Below are positions 11,830 through 23,240 of a DNA stretch of 64,000 bases, in pieces. The notes beneath the pieces were generated by a model. The model saw nothing but the letters and a program-made list of their open reading frames with translations, had not been told where the DNA came from and searched no databases. The stretch lies in NCBI RefSeq assembly GCF_026262505.1, contig NC_067204.1, positions 23,405,300 through 23,469,299 on the forward strand. Direction: 5' to 3'. Each line of letters begins with the position of its first letter. The first letter of the stretch is position 1. Position numbers and translations under genes: made by a program. This stretch comes from Trichomonas vaginalis G3 (taxonomy: Eukaryota; Parabasalia; Trichomonadida; Trichomonadidae).

Positions 11830-13348
11830 TTAAATATTATTTAAATATAATGGAGTAATAAAATAAATCGGAATTTCTATTAATTTATTGTCAACTTCAA
11901 CTAATACATTACCGTTAATATATCTAACAAATTCAGCTATTGTGTCAAATCTTCGTCTTCTTTTTGTCATTGATTTATCAGTTTTTCCATAATCGAGATG
12001 AATCAAAACTTTATCCCCTTGTTTTAAAATTCATGAGCCCCGAATTAATTTGTTCACGTTTAACATCATTCAACCTTTCCATTTGTTTTCTAATATATTC
12101 CCATTCTTTTGAAATATCATTTTTCATTTCCACTGGTTTCATGTTTATAGTTCTATGCCATGTATTATTGTAATAATATACTAACTGTTGTATGATGGAG
12201 TCATGATTTCCATCCCAGTATATCTGACCGTTAACCCCTAACGCATCTCTAAGAGTTCTCATTACCGCATCAACTATTTTATTATGAAACGTATATGGAG
12301 AGGATGAAAAGAAAAAATTAATTTGTGGGAAATAATGAGCCATAGCTGCCTGAAATCCTTTATCACCATCACCCCTGATATTATCTACTCTTTCATGATC
12401 TAGTAAGTATTGTATAGCTCTTCTTGTTTCCTGTTCTGTTTTCCCTTTCACCGGAATGCAATATAAATATCTAGTGTTAATGTTAATGGCAAATAAATAA
12501 GTAACGTTTCCTTTTGAATATTCCAGATGATCGATTTCGTATGAATATGGATATGGAGCAAATGAAGGGCGACTAAATTTTTCCTTTAACGGTTGAATTT
12601 TTGGGTCAGTTGGTTTATTTAATATTTTGAAATCCTTTTTAAAATCTTTTTGCTTCTTTAATGTTTGAAATGGATATAATAAAGTGAATGATGAAGGATT
12701 AACTGAAGGAGGAGGTACTACTGTTGGAGGTGGTTTAATTTTATCTGCTTTGATTTTGGATGATGAAGTTTTAGTTGTTGATTTTCCTTTCATTAATTCT
12801 GGATGTATTCTATTCATTTGTTTTAAATATGCTGTATATAAAGGTTTGATATACTTTCCCGCTTCGAGTTTATGTTGAAGGATGAATTCCAAAAGTTGAT
12901 CTTCATTTAAAAGTCGGGTTGAATATGGTTTAACTAATGAATCATAAATTAAAGCTTGTGCTTCATTTATGGTCTGAAGGACCTGGGTGTTTTGCATCTT
13001 TTGTTTTTGTTCCTTTGGCTTTTGCGGCTCAGGATTATATAATTTATATAATTCATCAATATCTTCTTCTGTTAATACTTTATTTTTGAAATCTTTCAAT
13101 TGTTTAAGTTGTGATTTAGTTTTTCCCTTTGAATATTCATTATTTTTAATTTTGTCTTTAATTTTAGAAATTATTTTATCATGATATTTCAAAACTTCAT
13201 TTTTATAATACGGATAATAATAATCCATATCATCACCCGTTATATTGTTATCATGTTTTTGGAGATATGATTTTAATTCATAATAATTAAGAAAATTTTG
13301 ATTAAGTACTAAATCATCAATTAAATTTTTTAAATCTACGCTATTCAT
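11830..13348 (-). pseudogene. Element A rve-type integrase
   Basis: The central region shows the retroviral-type integrase core: an EIDHLEYS acidic start, INTRYLYCIPVKGKT, then GDGDKGFQ, and a late region near YYNNTWH. A basic SH3/chromo-like tail follows. It would join element ends to a host target, giving the 5-6 bp duplication seen around B. The N-terminal third is helical and proline-rich. The copy is broken near its C-terminal end. The B counterpart is 35977-37565. Confidence 0.87.
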
Positions 13349-13474
13349 TTATATAAAAATAAAATAAGTGTTTTAATGGTGCCCGCCTCTTTGAATCATA
13401 GTATCAAAACCATTATTTACGGTTCCTTTTGTCTCTTCTGTGGCATTTTATTAAAAATAAAATTTTAAATTGTA

Positions 13475-16400
13475 TTAAATAAATGGCATACAACATCCAT
13501 TTTCACAACATACAGCCTTAGTGTGTGCTCCTGTTAATGCAGTCTTACCGATTGTTAAGCGAGTCATTGACCCGTTTTTAAGTTGTAAATTAATATTCTG
13601 ACCATCAAATATCACTTTATCATTTATTATATCCAAATAATTTTTAGGTGTTAATTGTTTATTTTGTCGTAAACCAACACCTTTCATTTTTTGTGCAATC
13701 TTTTTAAAATCACTTCCATCAATTGAACTGTTGAATGATGTATAACACTTAGGACATAAAGCAACCATGTTATCACCTTGTTTCTCAATTGATAAACCCA
13801 ATAATTTTTTCTCATGTGCTTTTTCTTCAGCTTTATTCTTTAATTTAGGTTTAAATTTCTCATCAAAACAGAAGAAATCAAATGATGCGAATTTGAAAAT
13901 GTTTTTATCATAAAATTGTTTATCGGTAACAATTGCTTGAAATGCTTGAGTGTTAGGAAGATTTGGGTCGCCAGCGATTGCCCAATAAGATGAATCAGTA
14001 TCACCTTCAATGAAATGAAAACGATTAACATTCAAGCATTTATACATAAAATCATAAATGAAAACAAATACCAGTATTTAGCATTATCTAAAGTGAAGAA
14101 TGCCTCTTGTAAACATGTATCACATCTATAAAATCTATCTTTAAGCATCACTTGATATGTATCCTCACCTATTTCTCTTATGTTTTTAAACTTATTTGAC
14201 ATACATGCAACGCGTGCCTTCTGTGCATTCATTATTTTAGTCTTTGCGTAATTTTGTGTATTCATTGCATCGTAACCATATGATCCATTAAGTGAAATCT
14301 TGCAAAATAAACTTTTTCCTTTATTTCCTTCTAATTCAGCCTTTTGTCTTTCGTTCATAAATTCGTTCGCAAATTCATTAAAACAAGTGTTTTAGTAAAT
14401 GTTAAAATTGATTGAATGTCATCAATGATAAAATGAAATCTGTCTATTAGATACCATAGATAATAAGAAGAAAATGGTTGATATTGGTTGTGTGTTGATG
14501 CTAACTGAGTTAATTTCCTCTGTTTCTGGGTCAACTGGTAGATTGTTTGATTTCATGTAATTATACATAAAACTGCCAATTGTTTTTTCATCTGTGATAA
14601 TATCTAAGTTTCTTATTATCGGTAAAAAGTTTATGTAATCATTAATGTATTTTTCATCAATGTGACCCTTTACTTCAGCCACGAATAAAGTATTTTTCTT
14701 CTTAATTATTCCCAGTGCTTTTGCTTTCTTTGTTGCTGTATCACAAATGATAACACCATTCAATCTTCCCGGCATATACATTTTATGGTCAGTATATTGA
14801 ATGAAATCATGAGGATTAGATGAAAATGATGAAGGATATAATGAATTAAAATCAACACCAACGAAATGAGTCATAATGTTGGTGGTGTCCTCATTTGATA
14901 CAGTTTTAGTTTCTGGACTATATGAAAGTTTATTAATGTGCGTGATTCCTTTAAGATTTACTCTATGTTGAACATTTGATAGACCACCAGTAATTCCATT
15001 ACGGAGAATGTGATAAGCTTCAACTGAATCTAAAGTCATTGGTAAATTATTTTTTAATGCATAATTTCTTAAATTGATTCTTAAACGTTGAACATCTTCA
15101 TCTTTATTTGATTTTACGACATTGCAATAACAACACATTAACTGACAATTTTCTTTGGTATGTGGTTTTTCATTATCGATTCTATCCAATGTTGGTTTAT
15201 TTGCATATGTAAACGCTTTACCACACATTTTGCATTTAGATGAAAGGATTAAATCGTGATAGTATTGAAAATCATCCATTGAAACATTATTTTTAGTATC
15301 CCTTTCTGCTTTTTCATCTTGTTTCTTATATGATTCAATTTTATATTTCCAATACTTTTTCGTTAATTCAAAACTTGATTCTATCTCTTCCTCAGGATAT
15401 TTTTCATTAGGATTAAAGTCTTTATATGCTAAAGCGTAACGAATCATTGAAGCATTCGATGATAAAGAAAGATTATGAAGCATGTCAATTTTATAAACAA
15501 ATGTTTCTTCATAATTTTATCAATTGGTTCTATCATAATTTCAACATCTTTATTGCAATAATGAATAAAATATTCTAATCTATTCTTAAAATTTTTAGCA
15601 TCATTGAGATATATTTGATAATCACTATCTGATATAGTTTCTTGAGTTAATGCTGAATAAAATGAATCTTTCGTGAATGGTTCCTCTTTATATAATTCTT
15701 CTTCGTAATTCTCCCATGTGATGAATTGATAAGGGAAAAAGGATTTAACACGTGATTTATTGTTTCCGAAATCTTGAGTGAATTGGTCTAATGTCCACCC
15801 GCTATATAATTTCTGATGTCAATAAATCTCAATTCATATGGAACGTTTGTTTTCTTTACAATGACTTGCTTAAATTGAGAAGAAGAACCCAGCATTGATT
15901 TTATTTTCCATTTTGCAGTGTTTAAATCACGAAGAATTAAATTTAAATCAAACTTTCCCGAATTAAAACCTATGATATTCACTTTATTGAATTCCTCATC
16001 TAGAAGTTCTTTAAATGCTTCCTTCTGTTTTTCATTTAATGTATGAGACAAAGTCCCCGCCGTTTGCGGCTTCAATAATTCTTCATATTGTTCAATATTT
16101 GATTTAGCAACTAATGAACAGGTTGAAAATAAAAATTCAATCCAATCAGAAATAAAAGAATCACTCGAAGTTAAGCAAAAATTCCTCGTATATGTTTTAT
16201 CATTTAATTTAACCGTTGATGATACCATGAATGGTTTTAAGTAAGCGTTCAAAGTTGCACACTCAGAAAGTTGTAATTCTTCTTTAGTCTCTAATGTTTC
16301 AAAGTCAAAAGTAATATAATATCTTGTCGGTTTATAATATTTCTGCAAATTGTGAGCTAATAACCACTGATATATCTTCTGTTTCGTAATATGTGGTGCA

Positions 16401-16938
16401 TATGGTTGCTGTGTCTTTTGCAATTGAACGTCTTGAATTAATCTTCCATTATTTTCTTTACATTTCTCACAATGCTTTAAAAATCTTCTTTGGTTTTTCC
16501 TTTCTGGATCATCACGGATAGAATAAACTTCTTCTTTACAATATGGACAAACTTTATAGCCGGTGAGTGCTTCAACGTTGTTATTCTGTCAGCGTGAAGT
16601 TTTCCACATGGACTCTGTGTTAATAAAATATTTACTGTTTCAAATTCTGGATCTATCATTATTGATTCCACTAATGGAAAGCCTACCTTATTTATGTCCA
16701 CGTCTTCTGGTTGAGGATCACAATAATAGAAATCAATATTAACATTTAACATTCTCGCTAATCTCTCACTTTCTGATGAAATGTCAAACCCATCATATGC
16801 ATCTATTGCTTCATTTAAATAGCTTCTACGAGTTTTAGGATTAACACCATCAGGAATGTTATAGAAGCGTTTAAATAACCTTCTACCTTCTGCTCTAATT
16901 TGATTATCATTCATTTTAGCGGTTCCGTTTTTGTTCAT
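13475..16938 (-). pseudogene. Element A protein-primed family-B DNA polymerase
   Basis: Visible blocks in order: an N-terminal domain with a Cys/His cluster, an exonuclease block (YITFDFET), an HNH-like zinc module near 15110-15250, and the palm motif DFNSLYPS. Then follow the SLNGSYGYD and GDTDSSYW blocks and a C-terminal Cys-rich end. This is the Maverick replicase, which copies the element using a protein primer. The HNH-like module before the palm is unusual. The region is broken into several pieces. The B counterpart is 32333-35800. Confidence 0.88.
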
Positions 16939-16987
16939 TTATGTAAGAATAAAAAATTAAAAAATAAATAAAAATAAAGTTTATTTT

Positions 16988-18094
16988 TTAAAGCCCATAA
17001 AATGAATTAAGAACACATAAATTTTTATCATCTGCGACGTGACGAATACATTTTAATTTACTCAAGAATGCGTACCCTGATACATTAAATCTAATTCCCG
17101 TCTTATTTAATTTCACAACTTTGAAAAGGAATGTATGAATAGCTATAAAATGATGAGAAGATGTTTTATGGGTTGCTTCCATTTTTTCTGAAATAAATGA
17201 ATAAATATAATGTTTATAAGTTTTCATATCTTTTATGTTCTTAATAACGAATGGTATAGACCTTTCCACTTCGTCTTCCTTCGGTGCTGTTCTTTCATAT
17301 GAAACATTATTGGTATCTTCAATAATGAAACCACAATCACACAAAATTTTATAGGTTCCAATGGTTTCTTTTGATATTTTATCTAATAAATCAAAAACTT
17401 TATCAACACCCGTGCATTTATTTAAATAATAATTTGTGTAAATATCATGATCTTCTTTCTTAATCGTATTAGTTGCATATGTCACGTTTTTAAGAGCTTT
17501 TTTGAATTTTTCGGAATCTAAAGGTGGTGAAAGTAGGATACAGGGGTATTTTTCATTATCAATAAATTGTAACTTATGTTTACGAATAAATTTAGTACCT
17601 TCTTCCGAAAGTGTTTCGTCTATTTCACCATCTAATAAATTTTGTGTTGATTCTGAGACATAATTTTTATATCTTTCTTCATGAGATTTCTGAACTTCTG
17701 ATTCTGAAGCTGGGATATTCATTAAACCCTCTACTTCATTTTCATTATATTTTTCAACTTCTCTTAATTCCTTAATTTTTTCATCTATTTCATCTCTTAT
17801 TTTTTTCAGTCTTTCAATTTCATTGTATTCATCATCTTTAATCCGTTCTTCATAATATTCAGGGAAAACATCAGGTTCTTTAGGTTTTTCTTCTTCAGAT
17901 GTGGGATATAAGAAATTTATAACATCATCTTTATTCATTTTTCCATCATAATCTAAATCATTTAATAACTCCGCGAATTTTTGACAATTTCTTAAATAAT
18001 ATTTATCAACTTCATAACACAACTCCTCTAATATATCCTTTATTTCCTCGTTTGTGAATCCCAATTTTTTAACATCGTTAGTTTTGACGCTCAT
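16988..18094 (-). CDS. Element A 368-aa protein with EF-hand-like loop
   Basis: Acidic protein next to the polymerase and on the same strand. Near residue 45 it has DLDYDGKMNKDD, which fits a calcium-binding EF-hand loop, followed by a long charged coiled-coil segment. The C-terminal third is more hydrophobic, with paired histidines. The start at MSVKTN is chosen because the longer frame begins at a TTG inside the T-rich leader. It sits where a terminal or accessory replication protein could be, but no family is recognised. The frame looks whole. The B counterpart carries a DNA transposon. Confidence 0.65.
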   Translation of the reverse strand: MSVKTNDVKKLGFTNEEIKDILEELCYEVDKYYLRNCQKFAELLNDLDYDGKMNKDDVINFLYPTSEEEKPKEPDVFPEYYEERIKDDEYNEIERLKKIRDEIDEKIKELREVEKYNENEVEGLMNIPASESEVQKSHEERYKNYVSESTQNLLDGEIDETLSEEGTKFIRKHKLQFIDNEKYPCILLSPPLDSEKFKKALKNVTYATNTIKKEDHDIYTNYYLNKCTGVDKVFDLLDKISKETIGTYKILCDCGFIIEDTNNVSYERTAPKEDEVERSIPFVIKNIKDMKTYKHYIYSFISEKMEATHKTSSHHFIAIHTFLFKVVKLNKTGIRFNVSGYAFLSKLKCIRHVADDKNLCVLNSFYGL

Positions 18095-18159
18095 TTCATA
18101 CAAAATAAAAAAAATAAATTATTCAAAAATGTAAGACATGAATTTTTAAAGTTTATTTT

Positions 18160-18750
18160 TTATTCATGAAAATAATTATTTCTAATTTCTTTTACTCTCT
18201 CGTATATACTAGATTTAAAGAATTCAGAACATTTCCCATAATCTCCTAAATGTTTTCTTATCCCTAACGTGTGCCAGTTATTATATGAAACTGAATAAAC
18301 TTTATCTTTATCTTTACACCTTTCATCACTTCCAATATATTTATATCTCAGTTTTGATTTAGCATTTTCATATTCATTAGCGTTTAATAATTCACAGTCT
18401 TCCTTTTTAAATAAATGTTTTATGTATTCAGGATTTAATACTCTACGTTTATATGCTCCTAACTTAGTTCTAAAGGTTTTTCTACAAAATTTAGGAATTC
18501 CATCCTCTTTAATGTCATCAATGATTTCCATTTCATTATTTTCAATTTCTTCTTCTCGTTTATGAGGTCTTTGATTATGACTCCATTGATTCCATGAAAT
18601 TAAATATTCTTTATCATTATATTTATACATCATTAGCTTATTTTGGCTTTCATATTTTTTTAATAATTCACAATCTTCATTTTTAAATTGAAGTTTAACC
18701 CATTCAGGATTTAAACAATGTTTAATTAATCGCGGAATATCTGACATCAT
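18160..18750 (-). CDS. Element A terminal-repeat gene, two-repeat protein, 196 aa
   Basis: Contains two related units, near residues 10-52 and 97-150, each with LNPE, a K-EDCELL core and a Trp-bearing SW/SYNNW end. The pattern recalls DUF723-like zinc-ribbon repeats found with viral homing endonucleases, but without the cysteines; that link is tentative. The start codon and first 40 or so codons lie within the terminal inverted repeat, so the left end carries the same 5' part. A protein encoded in the terminus may act on it, which is inference. The frame is open. Confidence 0.62.
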   Translation of the reverse strand: MMSDIPRLIKHCLNPEWVKLQFKNEDCELLKKYESQNKLMMYKYNDKEYLISWNQWSHNQRPHKREEEIENNEMEIIDDIKEDGIPKFCRKTFRTKLGAYKRRVLNPEYIKHLFKKEDCELLNANEYENAKSKLRYKYIGSDERCKDKDKVYSVSYNNWHTLGIRKHLGDYGKCSEFFKSSIYERVKEIRNNYFHE

Positions 18751-19109
18751 CTATATATAGCTTCTTTTATAAAAGATAAAATAAATTATTTTAAAATTAA
18801 TGTTAATTTTTTAATGATTTATAAATAAATATATTTTAATGCATCGTCTATATATAGATGTAACAAAAAAAGTTTCATTATGTAAAGGGTTTGTGAAAAT
18901 TTCATACAAAATAAAAAATAAATTATTCAAAAATGTAAGACATAAATGCCTTCCTCCTTTCGTACCTGTTGTCTAAATGTCATGTTGTCATCATTTTTAA
19001 GAGAAGTTAAATAACCTGGTGACATGGTGACATAGTGACACCTTCAGTTATTCAAAAATGTATGATTCTTACGTTTACAAAAAAAGTCACACAACCCTTC
19101 ATATACTAC
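18629..19109. repeat. Element A right terminal inverted repeat
   Basis: The reverse complement of its inner part matches 1-167. The outer end, TCATATACTACT, matches the B termini, which begin AGTAGTA. Both families share GTGACTTTTTTTGT about 20 bases in. A copy of the cassette-boundary repeat (18950-19060) is embedded within this terminus, which is not so in B. Confidence 0.87.
18950..19060 (-). repeat. Cassette-boundary repeat inside the terminal repeat of A
   Basis: Carries the CCTTCCTCCTTTCGTACCTG lead, the CATGTTGTCA core, the GTGACAT cluster and the CACCTTCAGTTATTC end seen in copies 3 and 4. Its orientation is the same as those copies. Its presence in the terminus shows that the repeat can sit away from the cassette locus. 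Confidence 0.82.
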
Positions 19110-19446
19110 TACTAAACTCTATAAATTGTATTCAATCCAATGATGAAACAGACTAAGTATTGTGAATATATTGATGCTATAATATATTCAAATCAAAAAG
19201 TATATACTGAATGATTCAGATCATCTTCAATAGTCACTTTTTGCGGTTTTCAGATTTCTTTGAGCGATTAGACAATTCGACCATACTTATATAGATACTT
19301 CAGCTTGGGAATTACCATTATCATCGAATTTTATGCATTAATTTGCAGAAAGGTTTACTCTTATTATTTGAATTAAAACATGTGTTTAAGTGAGCATTTG
19401 GTTCTAACACACATTTATTTTTATAGTTTTCACACCTGTTGTAATA
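19110..19446. other. Host intergenic DNA right of element A
   Basis: AT-rich flank with no gene, promoter or repeat that I can support. The target duplication of A cannot be confirmed because the left flank is outside the window. Confidence 0.6.
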
Positions 19447-19610
19447 AACAGAAATTCATCAAAAGTGACAGCTCTCAATTTTTTGACATTTGTAAATTCT
19501 AAATTGAATGAGAAAAATGAAATAATACTAAGCATAATACAATATTCTAGATTTAATTATAATTAGGAAAAAGTTAGTTTTGAGAGTACTTTTCATAGGC
19601 ATATAGAATG

Positions 19611-20038
19611 AAATCTTCTGAAAAATAATATCACATAAACTCATATTATTTTCTAATATATAACTATTTTATATAAAAATCAAATTCAATGATCTTAAAA
19701 GCGAAGGATAAACCTCAAAATTTACGAATATAATGAGTGGGAATATAATGCTTATCTATCATAAAACCATATGAAATATCAATTTTTGCTTTACGCCTAA
19801 TTTTTGACGACAATTAGCAAAAAATGTTAAATGTTAACACTCAGTCCATTTGAATATGAAAAATAAAATTGACTTTGATTAAATGTTTTTATTTATCATG
19901 CAATTCTTCTTGCGACCAAAGATTTGAATAAAAGTTCAAAAAATAAGATAGCTTAAAAAATAATATACGGTAGTGTTTACTAATAGATGAATAGTATATA
20001 AATTCTATTAAAATGGATTTGATCCAAAAAATATAAAA
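19611..20038 (+). repeat. Internal inverted arm, left
   Basis: The reverse complement matches 21150-21579 with only small differences, such as one or two bases near the inner end. Together the arms could fold DNA or RNA into a long hairpin. Confidence 0.85.
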
Positions 20039-20302
20039 CCAAAAATAATTGTTATAATTTAAATGAGTAGGTGACAAAAGTGCATACTCTTAAATTAACC
20101 TTAAATGTTTATTTTTCGATATTTTCGGTATTAACCTTATTGTAAATTTTTCCGGTGATAAATTTATCACACTGAGGTTATTTTTCCGGTGAGATTTTTA
20201 ACCTTGATTTAATGAAATTAATATATATAAATTTTATTATTTTTAATTTCGAATGAGTATAATAAAATATTTTTTTATATCGTCATAACTCTCATCACTG
20301 TT

Positions 20303-20548
20303 GTGATTCCAAATGCGATTATTAAGGTTCAAGTCGCTAATGTTTTGAATGAAGATAGAGCAGTAAGAATTCTTACAAGGGCAGGTAATCAGATTGTTGA
20401 GCAAAGAGCTTCAAAACACGATGAATGTTTGAAATTAATTCAACACATTTTGGAAATTGTCGAAAGCCGAAGGATTGAACCTAATGTCCTTATTCCATCT
20501 TTGAAGACAATATTAAATATGGCACAAAGAAGTTTAAAGGAAGAGTAA
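20303..20548 (+). pseudogene. 81-codon coding-like stretch without ATG
   Basis: An open frame with protein-like composition (hydrophobic and charged residues alternating, ending SLKEE) lies in the centre of the fold-back element. The frame has no ATG; its first usable codon is GTG, and the frame remains open upstream to 20231 or so. It has more balanced base content than its AT-rich surroundings. It may be the 3' part of a host gene captured by the element. No family is recognised. Confidence 0.4.
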
Positions 20549-20756
20549 GCAAGATTAGATAATTTGGACTTTTTTTAAAATTAATGAATAAACAGTATAT
20601 TTTTGAAGTGTAAGCTTATTTACCTGAAGCTATATTACTTAATATAACATTCAAAGTATTATTGCTATTTATTGGAGAACAAATTTATGTAATTTTCACA
20701 TGAAAATTGATAATTTGTATTTCCTTATGATAATCAATTTTTGTATTTGTAGAGAG

Positions 20757-21030
20757 TCTCCCTGCATGATATCAAGACTTGGCTATTGGTCTTTATCCAT
20801 TTTTGAAAATTGTATTGTAAATTGTAAGAATTTCTGAATACTACTACTATAAAATATAATTGCTTATCTATGTATATTCTCCCTGCATGATATCAAGACT
20901 TGGCTATTGGTCTTTATCCATTTTTGAAAATTGTATTGTAAATTGTAAGAATTTCTGAATACTACTACTATAAAATATAATTGCTTATCTATGTATATTC
21001 TCCCTGCATGATATCAAGACTTGGCTATAA
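20757..21030 (+). repeat. 121-bp tandem repeat, about 2.3 copies
   Basis: Copies start at 20757, 20878 and 20999, each with TCTCCCTGCATGATATCAAG. The first two look essentially identical and the third stops after roughly 30 bases. The unit ends with a run of CTA triplets and an AT-rich tail. It is located in the centre of the fold-back element. Confidence 0.9.
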
Positions 21031-21149
21031 GTCTCTATTCATTATGAGTATGACCCCATTTTTTTACAAAAAGTGCCGAATTGCAACTTTGTCCCAATCT
21101 CTAATTTAAATGAAGAAGTAATTTAAAACGATTTTATTTATGATCAAAT

Positions 21150-21579
21150 TTTATATATTTTTTTGGATCAAATCCATTTTAATAGAATTTATATACTATT
21201 CATCTATTAGTAAACACTACCGTATATTATTTTTTAAGCTATCTTATTTTTTGAACTTTTATTCAAATCTTTGGTCGCAAGAAGAATTGCATGATAAATA
21301 AAAACATTTAATCAAAGTCAATTTTATTTTTCATATTCAAATGGACTGAGTGTTAACATTTAACATTTTTTGCTAATTGTCGTCAAAAATTAGGCGTAAA
21401 GCAAAAATTGATATTTCATATGGTTTTATGATAGATAAGCATTATATTCCCACTCATTATATTCGTAAATTTTGAGGTTTATCCTTCGCTTTTAAGATCA
21501 TTGAATTTGATTTTTATATAAAATAGTTATATATTAGAAAATAATATGAGTTTATGTGATATTATTTTTCAGAAGATTT
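21150..21579 (-). repeat. Internal inverted arm, right
   Basis: Partner of 19611-20038. Outside the arms the element sequences differ on the two sides, so the arm pair arose separately from the terminal repeat. Confidence 0.85.
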
Positions 21580-21929
21580 TGTGTTCTTCTTCAAAATTTT
21601 AGTTTTTATTAAAAAGAATCTTTACAAAATATACATTTACTTTAATTAATATTTAAAAACGTGCTCTATCAAAAGTTCCAAAAATTCAATATTTTAGTTT
21701 TTCTGAGGTGTCACTTTTGATGAATTTCTGTTTACAACACTGTAACCTGTAAATTAAAGACCCTGCTAATGAGCGTCAGTCAAATTTCAATTGAAAGAAA
21801 CCGTTTCCCCAACGTCGCCTGACAGATCCAAAAACAAGATTTATAGAACTTATCTTGAATGGAATACTTTTTTAAACTTTTTTTCTAAAATAAAATTTGA
21901 ATATTGTATTTTGCATTCAATTTCAATCT

Positions 21930-21935
21930 TCATTT
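21930..21935 (+). promoter_or_regulatory. Inr element of the membrane protein gene
   Basis: TCATTT fits the trichomonad initiator TCA-pyrimidine-T/A, eight bases before the ATG at 21943. Very short leaders are usual in this lineage. Confidence 0.65.
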
Positions 21936-21942
21936 AAAACCA

Positions 21943-23240
21943 ATGTTCTCTCTTCTGATTCCGCATATATTCTCAGAATTTCATATCATTGATAGCTTTG
22001 GAGACTATAGATTCCCTTTTTCAAAAGGGAATATACAGCTTTTAGTCAATTTTAGTCAATCTTCAGATGAATGTTATGTCATTATTTCAAGTCCAATAGA
22101 TGATCTGATGATCAACGGTATAAGTGTTAAATCTCATGTTCTTAAAACCACCAACAAGTACTTGGTTTGTGCAAGCAAAACTTTAGACACTTTGTCATTG
22201 CATGTAATTGATGATCCAGCTTCAGTGGATATCAGGAAATTAAGTCTATCTCCACCAGTCAAATCTATTTCGTAGAAGCAAATACATATGTTGTATTTAC
22301 CAAATGGAAAGATGTAAGTTGCACTGCTCAGTGTGGTGATGCTCAAATTAATCTTCTTGGATCCACAAAATCCGTCACAATCCTCTTTAATTCCACAGGA
22401 ACTCTTGAATTCCAATCATCTTCCCAAGGAAGCTGTTCATTTGTCGCTTACAATTTTACCCAAAATTGCAATCGAATTAAAACCATATCAGGATCAGGTG
22501 TAGAATCATTCACAACTCATGGATGCTTCGCATGTGCGTTTAAATCAGGATATTTTACAGTAGATGAAAATAAAAAGAATATCTTGAAAGTTTATCATGC
22601 TAGTGGATCTGAAACAAGCGAGTCTAAACTATTTACTCCTGGATATGGAAGATGTACAATTTACAAAAAGTCTACAAGTTACAAGAAACGTTCATACACA
22701 GGAGAATGTGAATTCCAAATTAAACCAGATAAAGAGGACGATTCTATACAATACAAGATCAATGATCCAAAATCGGAATACCAAGGATATTCTATTGCTT
22801 ATTCATCAACCAAAATTATATATCCAGGAAATTCAAATAAGTTTTCACATACAGTGAAAATTATTGTTGGTATACTTGTCCCAGTAGTTGTAATCATTGC
22901 GGTTATCCTACTTGGCTATAGATTCTACCAAAATTCGAAGAAGAAAGAAGAAAAACGTAATAAGAAAGAATTGTCTGATGTTGATAGCAGTCCTATGCCT
23001 CAAACTCCACCTCCACCACCTCCAACGCAATACGAACAACCAGCTCCTCCTCCTCAACAACAACCATATCCACAGCAATATCCTCAGCAACAGTATCCAC
23101 AACAATATCCACAGCAACAATATCCTCAGCAATATCCTCAACAGTACCCACAACAATACCCTCAGCAGCAATATCCTCAACAGTACCCACAACAATACCC
23201 TCAACAATATCCTCAGGAGCAGTATCCTCCACAATATTAA
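21943..23240 (+). pseudogene. Type I membrane protein gene with YPQQ-rich tail, one frameshift
   Basis: Host-type gene. A short hydrophobic start after the ATG resembles a signal peptide. An ectodomain with several cysteines and N-glycosylation-like NFT/NST sites follows, then one membrane span near 22855-22920 (VGILVPVVVIIAVILLGY), a Lys/Glu-rich stop-transfer segment and a Pro/Gln/Tyr-rich cytoplasmic tail. The coding frame changes once between about 22235 and 22275, where the first frame ends in a TAG; the second frame is open through to 23240. This is either a real mutation, an assembly error or a gene in early decay. The ectodomain family is not recognised. The tail suggests a surface protein binding cytoskeletal or sorting partners. 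Confidence 0.7.
23050..23237 (+). repeat. YPQQ-coding minisatellite
   Basis: Repeats of 12 to 15 bases such as CAATATCCTCAGCAA encode YPQQ and YPQQQ units, about a dozen, in the cytoplasmic tail. Length variation between strains would be expected. Open frames on the opposite strand here are shadows of the repeat. Confidence 0.9.

Larger units (their letters stand above)
1..19109. mobile_element. Maverick/Polinton element A (left end outside window)
   Basis: Large virus-like DNA element with the full Maverick gene set: major capsid protein, FtsK/HerA-type ATPase, fibre, primase-helicase, rve integrase and protein-primed family-B polymerase. The window opens inside its left terminal inverted repeat. 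The right end falls at 19109, where the sequence ends in TACTACT, matching the AGTAGTA start of element B. A is the same family as B, so alike that gene boundaries can be aligned along its length, but it lies in the opposite orientation. It is broken, with roughly fifteen or more breaks spread over most large genes. It is probably moderately young, because similarity to B remains very high despite the decay. Confidence 0.93.
19447..21732. mobile_element. Non-autonomous Tc1/mariner-like fold-back element
   Basis: A 24-bp perfect terminal inverted repeat starts AACAGAAATTCATCAAAA at 19447-19470 and is mirrored at 21709-21732. A TA dinucleotide flanks each end (19445-19446 and 21733-21734), as expected for Tc1/mariner. 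Inside lie two inverted arms of about 430 bp (19611-20038 and 21150-21579) around a 1.1-kb centre. No transposase frame was found, so the element would need one from elsewhere. The arms look very similar, suggesting a fairly recent origin or ongoing correction. Confidence 0.75.

Noticed and set aside
19889-20077. 62-codon gene on the reverse strand in the fold-back arm
   Set aside because: It lies wholly within the inverted arm, is AT-driven and has no promoter signal.
22908-23234. Leu/Arg-rich and Val/Glu-rich proteins on the opposite strand or other frames of the membrane gene tail
   Set aside because: They are shadows of the YPQQ repeat; periodic composition explains their open frames.
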